Source: Kribbella voronezhensis
GTDB lineage: Bacteria; Actinomycetota; Actinomycetes; Propionibacteriales; Kribbellaceae
DNA: 64,000 nucleotides
Reading direction: 5' to 3'
Assembly (NCBI RefSeq): GCF_004365175.1
Contig: NZ_SOCE01000001.1
Location: forward strand, 3,355,403 to 3,419,402
Below the pieces are notes generated by a model that searched no databases, was not told where the DNA came from, and saw only the letters and a program-made list of their open reading frames with translations. This document shows positions 60,490 to 64,000 of this stretch, one piece after another. A program made the position numbers and the translations under genes. Every line of letters starts with the position of its first letter. Within the stretch, counting starts at the first letter, position 1.

Positions 60490-61410
60490 GTGCAGGGGGT
60501 GTTCGTCGGGTTCGCGACGATCGGTCTGCTGATCGGGTTGGGGATTCTGCTCGCGCAGCTCGGGATCATCGACGAGGCGGGGCAGCGGACGCTGTCGACA
60601 TTGGCGTTCTTCGTGGCGAGTCCGGCGTTGTTGCTTACCGTGCTGGAGTCCAGCGACCTCAAGGCTGTGTTCTCCGGCAACGTCGTCGCGCTGGCCGGTG
60701 CAGTGGTGGTGTCGGTAGCGGTGATCGTTGCCGTGAGCGTCATCAAGGGCCATGACCTCGCCACAACGACAGTGGCGGCCCAGTGCGCGGCGTACGCGAA
60801 TGCTGGCAACCTAGGCCTGCCGATCGCCGCCTACGTGCTCGGCGACGCGGCCCTGGTTGCCCCACTGCTACTACTGCAACTCCTCCTCCTGCAGCCGCTT
60901 GCGCTGACCCTGCTGGACGCCGCTGTCAGCCCCATCCGTCTGTCGGTCGGCGCAGTCCTGGCGCGCCCGTTCAAGAACCCCATCACCGTCGGCTCAGCAC
61001 TCGGACTCGCCCTGGCCGTGTCCGGCCTGCGGCTGCCGCAGGTGCTCAACGACCCACTGGAGCTGGTAGCTGGGATGGCAGTGCCGTCCATGCTGCTCGC
61101 GTACGGCGTATCGCTGCGGCTGGGGCCGCTGCCGGGCCGCGGCGTCAGCGCTGGGCAACTGGGTCTCGTGGTGGGCTTGAAGATGGTGGTGCAGCCGATG
61201 TCGGCGTACCTGATCGGCCGCTTCATCATCGGCCTCGACACCGAAGCCCTACTGGCCGTCACCGTCCTCTCTGCCTTGCCGACGGCACAGAACGTCTTCG
61301 TGATCGCCTCCCGCTACAACCGCGGCGCACTGCTCGCCCGCGACGCCATCTTCGTCAGCACCATCGCCAGCGTGCCCGTAGTACTCCTTGTCACCGCGCT
61401 GATCGCCTGA
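60490..61410 (+). CDS. AEC-family (auxin efflux carrier-like) transporter
   Basis: The 306-residue protein has about ten hydrophobic segments in two five-helix halves, with AYANAGNLGLPIAAYVLGDAAL (the conserved NxGxLGLP-type motif of the AEC family, about residue 100), FKNPITVGSALGLALAVSGL and a matching PTAQNVFVIASRYNRGALLARD in the second half. Bacterial AEC members move organic acids such as malate. GTG 60490 matches the family start; CATAGT (60475-60480) is a -10 box 9 nt upstream. Confidence 0.9.
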   Translation: MQGVFVGFATIGLLIGLGILLAQLGIIDEAGQRTLSTLAFFVASPALLLTVLESSDLKAVFSGNVVALAGAVVVSVAVIVAVSVIKGHDLATTTVAAQCAAYANAGNLGLPIAAYVLGDAALVAPLLLLQLLLLQPLALTLLDAAVSPIRLSVGAVLARPFKNPITVGSALGLALAVSGLRLPQVLNDPLELVAGMAVPSMLLAYGVSLRLGPLPGRGVSAGQLGLVVGLKMVVQPMSAYLIGRFIIGLDTEALLAVTVLSALPTAQNVFVIASRYNRGALLARDAIFVSTIASVPVVLLVTALIA

Positions 61411-61421
61411 CGTCACCGGGC

Positions 61422-61611
61422 AGCTAGGCTGGCGCCACCAGAGGCACGACAGGAGGTGGGAGCAATGTCTACGTCGTCCACGGGCAAGGCTCACGCCGTC
61501 CGGTCCGCTCGCTGATCAGTAGCTGCTGATCTCCAGGGCATCGACCCGGCGGTTCGGTGGCGTCCAGCGACGCCGCCCGTCCTGTCTTTCAGCGTGCCCT
61601 CTGGAGCTTCG
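61422..61611 (+). promoter_or_regulatory. Structured 5' leader of the MFS gene
   Basis: TAGGCT (61422-61427) is a -10 hexamer, giving a leader of roughly 180 nt. It contains a short ORF, then GATCAG-N6-CTGATC (about 61515-61532) and GGCGTC-N4-GACGCC (about 61557-61573) hairpins before the MFS start. Confidence 0.45.
61466..61516 (+). CDS. 16-residue upstream ORF before the MFS transporter
   Basis: The frame encodes MSTSSTGKAHAVRSAR and ends at TGA 61516. AGGAGGTGGGAG immediately precedes its ATG, the strongest Shine-Dalgarno in this part of the window, while the MFS gene itself starts 95 nt later. Stop overlaps a GATCAG hairpin arm. It could be a regulatory leader peptide or a small protein; no relatives can be named from sequence alone. 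Confidence 0.5.
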
Positions 61612-62841
61612 ATGAGATCTCTCCTGTCCACTGTCCTGCCCGCCGAACTCGGGCCGGACTTCCGCAAGATCTGGCCCGCTTCGGCGATCTCCAACCTCGG
61701 TGACGGCGCGATGCTCGCGGCCGGACCGCTGCTCGTCGCCTCGATCACGGACGAGCCGGCCGCGGTCGGTGCCGCGGCGTTCGTCCAGCAGCTCCCGTGG
61801 CTGCTCTTCGCGTTGTTCAGCGGGGCCCTGGTGGATCGGCTCGATCGCCGGCTGATGATCGTTGCCGCCGACACCTTTCGCGCCGCGGTCATCGGCCTGC
61901 TCGGCCTCGCCGTACTACTGCACCACGCACCGTTGTGGGCTGTTTATCTGACCCTGTTCCTGCTCGGCACGGCGGAGACGCTCGCGGACAACGCGGCTGG
62001 AGCGCTCCTCGTCACCGCCGTACCGAAACCGCAACTCGGTAAAGCAAACGCCCGTCTCTGGGCGACCGGCACGATCTTCAACCAGCTCGGTGGTCCACCC
62101 ATCGGCGCACTCCTCTTCGCGATCGGCAGCGGAGTGCCGCTGATCCTGGACGCCATCACCTTCGCCGCGGCCGCCGCCTTGATCGCTCGCGTCGCCAGCC
62201 GCCCGCGGACCGGCTCCGCACTCCGCCCTCCGCTGTGGACCGGGGTCCGGGAGGGGATCCACTGGCTCTGGAACCACTCTGGAGTACGCACCCTCGCCTG
62301 CGCGATCCTCGTCATGAACATCACCTTCTGCGCTGCCTTCGCGACCTGGGTGCTGTTCGCCCGGGAGCGGCTCGGCCTCACCGATACGCAGTACGGGCTG
62401 CTGGTCTCGGCCGGTGCGATCGGAGCCGTCGCCGGCATGCCCGTGTACCACCTGCTCGAACCACGGGTCGGCAGCCTCACCCTCCTCCGGGCGGGCCTGG
62501 TGATCGAAACGACTGTGCACCTCGTCCTGGCGCTCACGCGGAACCCGTGGGTCGCCGGTACGACGATGGCCGTGTTCGGCGTACACGCCGTCGTCTGGGG
62601 CATCGTGTCGACCACCGCGCGCCAACTTGCTACTCCGGAGGCGCTGCTGGGCCGGGTGAACAGTGTCTACCTGCTCGCTTCAGTGGGAGGCGCAGCGCTC
62701 GGGGCGCTGCTGGGCGCAGTACTGGCTCAGCGCTTCGGACTGGTTGCGCCGTTCCTGGTTGCGTTCGTAGCGATGGTCGCTGTGACTGCGGTGGCGTGGC
62801 GACCGCTACGCCAGGTGTCTGTGCGGTCAGAGGCTAAATAG
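61612..62841 (+). CDS. MFS transporter (12-TM, macrolide-efflux/EntS-like)
   Basis: The 409-residue protein has about 12 hydrophobic segments: FRKIWPASAISNLGDGAMLAAGPLLVASITDEPAAVG, ALFSGALVDRLDRRLMIVAAD (motif A-like D-R-x-D-R-R), GTAETLADNAAGALLVTAVPKPQLGKANARLWATGTIFNQLGGPPIGALL. The pattern fits the MFS_3/EntS-like exporters of siderophores and macrolides. ATG 61612 has GGAG 5 nt upstream. It is preceded by a structured leader with a short ORF and followed 40 nt later by another MFS gene. Confidence 0.9.
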   Translation: MRSLLSTVLPAELGPDFRKIWPASAISNLGDGAMLAAGPLLVASITDEPAAVGAAAFVQQLPWLLFALFSGALVDRLDRRLMIVAADTFRAAVIGLLGLAVLLHHAPLWAVYLTLFLLGTAETLADNAAGALLVTAVPKPQLGKANARLWATGTIFNQLGGPPIGALLFAIGSGVPLILDAITFAAAAALIARVASRPRTGSALRPPLWTGVREGIHWLWNHSGVRTLACAILVMNITFCAAFATWVLFARERLGLTDTQYGLLVSAGAIGAVAGMPVYHLLEPRVGSLTLLRAGLVIETTVHLVLALTRNPWVAGTTMAVFGVHAVVWGIVSTTARQLATPEALLGRVNSVYLLASVGGAALGALLGAVLAQRFGLVAPFLVAFVAMVAVTAVAWRPLRQVSVRSEAK

Positions 62842-62881
62842 GGTTGGGCTGCTGGCGTCGGGTTGCTACGGTCGTCGCCTC

Positions 62882-64000
62882 ATGCCCACCGCCACGGCCC
62901 TCGGTCTGCCGAACATCCGCGGCCGGTTCCCGCTGCTCGCCGGATTGATGATCGACTCCTTCGGCGGCGGCTGTGCCGGTCCGCTGCTGCTGCTGTACTT
63001 CGTACGTGTCGCCGACATCCCACTGGGCACAGCCGGGGTGCTGCTCACCGTGGCGACACTCTTCTCGATCGCCGCACCCGCTGCGGTCGGCGTGGTGATC
63101 GACCGGGTCGGGCCGCGCAACCTGGTAGTAGGCGCCCAGTTCGCGCAGGGGCTCGCCTTCGTCGGCTTCTTCTTCGGCCGCTCGCTGTGGTTGCTGTTCC
63201 TCTGCGCACTGGTCACGACGACCGGACAGCGAGTGTTCTGGTCAGCGATCTTCAGTCTGCTCACGGACGTGTCCGACCCGGGCGACCGGGACAGGTGGTT
63301 CGGACTGGGCGGAATGATGCAGGCGGCCGGCTTCGGTCTCGGGGCGCTCGCTGCGGGTGCTCTGCTGAGCTTCGACGGCGACCGGCCGTTCCTGATCGCC
63401 ATGGCGGTGAATGCGGTCACCTTCTTCATCGCCGGTGTACTGCTGCTACGCCTCCACGTCGCACACTCCCGTAAGGCGGCTGCCGAGGCGGGCGGCGGCC
63501 CGGCGCCTCTCCTGCGCAAGGACAAGGCGTTCCTGGTGCTGATCGGGGCCAACACGGTACTGGCTCTCTGCACGATGCTGCTCGGCGTTGGGCTACCGGT
63601 GTACGTGACCGAGGCGCTGCCCGCTCCGAAGTGGATCGTCGGAGTCCTGCTGGCCGCGACGTCCGTAGTACTGGCTACAGGGCAGACGCTGGTGGTGCGG
63701 CACACGGAGAAGCGCCGGAAGACCCATGTGCTCGTGCTGGCCGGACTGTTGTGGACAGTCTGGGGTGTGTTGATGGCTGGACTGCTCCACCTTCCCGCCG
63801 GCCTCGTGGTGCCGGGCCTGGTGCTGGCGACGATGGTGTTCGCCGCTGCCGACGTACTGCATGCGGCGACTGGCAACGCACTGGCGGCCGCCGTCGCGCC
63901 GAAGGTGGGGCATGGGAAGTACTTGTCCTACTGGCAGTACTCATTCACCTTCGCGAGCGTGCTGGCACCCGGCTTCTTCGCCCAGTTGTTCGAGGTACGG
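62882..64000 (+). CDS. MFS transporter (3' end beyond the window)
   Basis: The visible 373 codons encode about eleven hydrophobic segments of a 12-TM MFS protein: PLLAGLMIDSFGGGCAGPLLLLYFVRVADIPLGTAGVLLTVATLFSIAAPAAVGVVIDRVGPRNLVVGAQ (motif A-like VIDRVGPRN) and DVSDPGDRDRWFGLGGMMQAAGFGLGALAAGALL. Substrate unknown. TACGGT lies 8 nt before ATG 62882 (leaderless). It is not the same subtype as its neighbour, so this is a tandem of two different exporters. Confidence 0.88.
   Translation, partial: MPTATALGLPNIRGRFPLLAGLMIDSFGGGCAGPLLLLYFVRVADIPLGTAGVLLTVATLFSIAAPAAVGVVIDRVGPRNLVVGAQFAQGLAFVGFFFGRSLWLLFLCALVTTTGQRVFWSAIFSLLTDVSDPGDRDRWFGLGGMMQAAGFGLGALAAGALLSFDGDRPFLIAMAVNAVTFFIAGVLLLRLHVAHSRKAAAEAGGGPAPLLRKDKAFLVLIGANTVLALCTMLLGVGLPVYVTEALPAPKWIVGVLLAATSVVLATGQTLVVRHTEKRRKTHVLVLAGLLWTVWGVLMAGLLHLPAGLVVPGLVLATMVFAAADVLHAATGNALAAAVAPKVGHGKYLSYWQYSFTFASVLAPGFFAQLFEVR

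Overview
The window is high-GC actinobacterial DNA. Gene content, GTG starts, frequent GTAC-containing words and a large share of apparently leaderless genes (a -10-like hexamer only 6-10 nt before the start codon) point to a Kribbella-like member of the Propionibacteriales. That assignment is an inference from style, not a database match. No transposase, CRISPR array or intact prophage is visible.

Layout. 1-5.2 kb: a membrane/lipoprotein-like pair, a cupin, a helical protein, then a tRNA-Arg(ACG) whose 3' half and terminator are repeated 1364 bp downstream, bracketing the remains of an integrated element; a secreted mannose-lectin-like protein follows. 5.2-13.1 kb: small enzymes (RibD_C reductase, Nudix, P-loop kinases, GNAT, DinB-like, a frameshifted methyltransferase), an mraY lying outside any cell-division cluster, and a membrane protein made of two homologous halves. 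13.1-21.3 kb: GTP-type PEP carboxykinase, a LacI regulator divergent from a Tat-exported GH127 arabinofuranosidase that carries a perfect-register 30-bp repeat, and an F420/flavin-type oxidoreductase pair. 21.5-27.4 kb: tRNA-Ser(GCT), an LCP cell-wall ligase, an acetyl esterase, a HIRAN protein and threonine deaminase.

27.4-40.0 kb is a complete L-rhamnose module: ABC importer (RhaT-P-Q-S), mutarotase, isomerase, aldolase/dehydrogenase fusion, a second sugar isomerase, rhamnulokinase and a tiny HTH protein. They form one minus-strand operon with stop/start overlaps, facing a divergent LacI regulator with two palindromic candidate operators. Imported rhamnose would become rhamnulose, rhamnulose-1-phosphate, then DHAP plus lactaldehyde/lactate.

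40-64 kb is mixed: an aldo/keto reductase behind a MerR-type promoter; a DUF222/HNH protein with a consensus LexA box on its start codon; an ECF42-type sigma factor with its DGPF partner and a drug exporter; a trpD with a Trp-Trp leader peptide and terminator; argG with an ARG-box-like palindrome; an AraC-VOC pair; a serine beta-lactamase-like hydrolase; a 20-codon scar of a deleted RibD_C gene beside tRNA-Ser(TGA); an AEC carrier; and two MFS transporters, the first behind a short upstream ORF, the second running off the window end.

Most striking items: the tRNA-Arg element footprint, the in-frame micro-ORF scar, the trpD attenuator, the LexA- and MerR-type control sites, and the Gly-rich repeat inside GH127.
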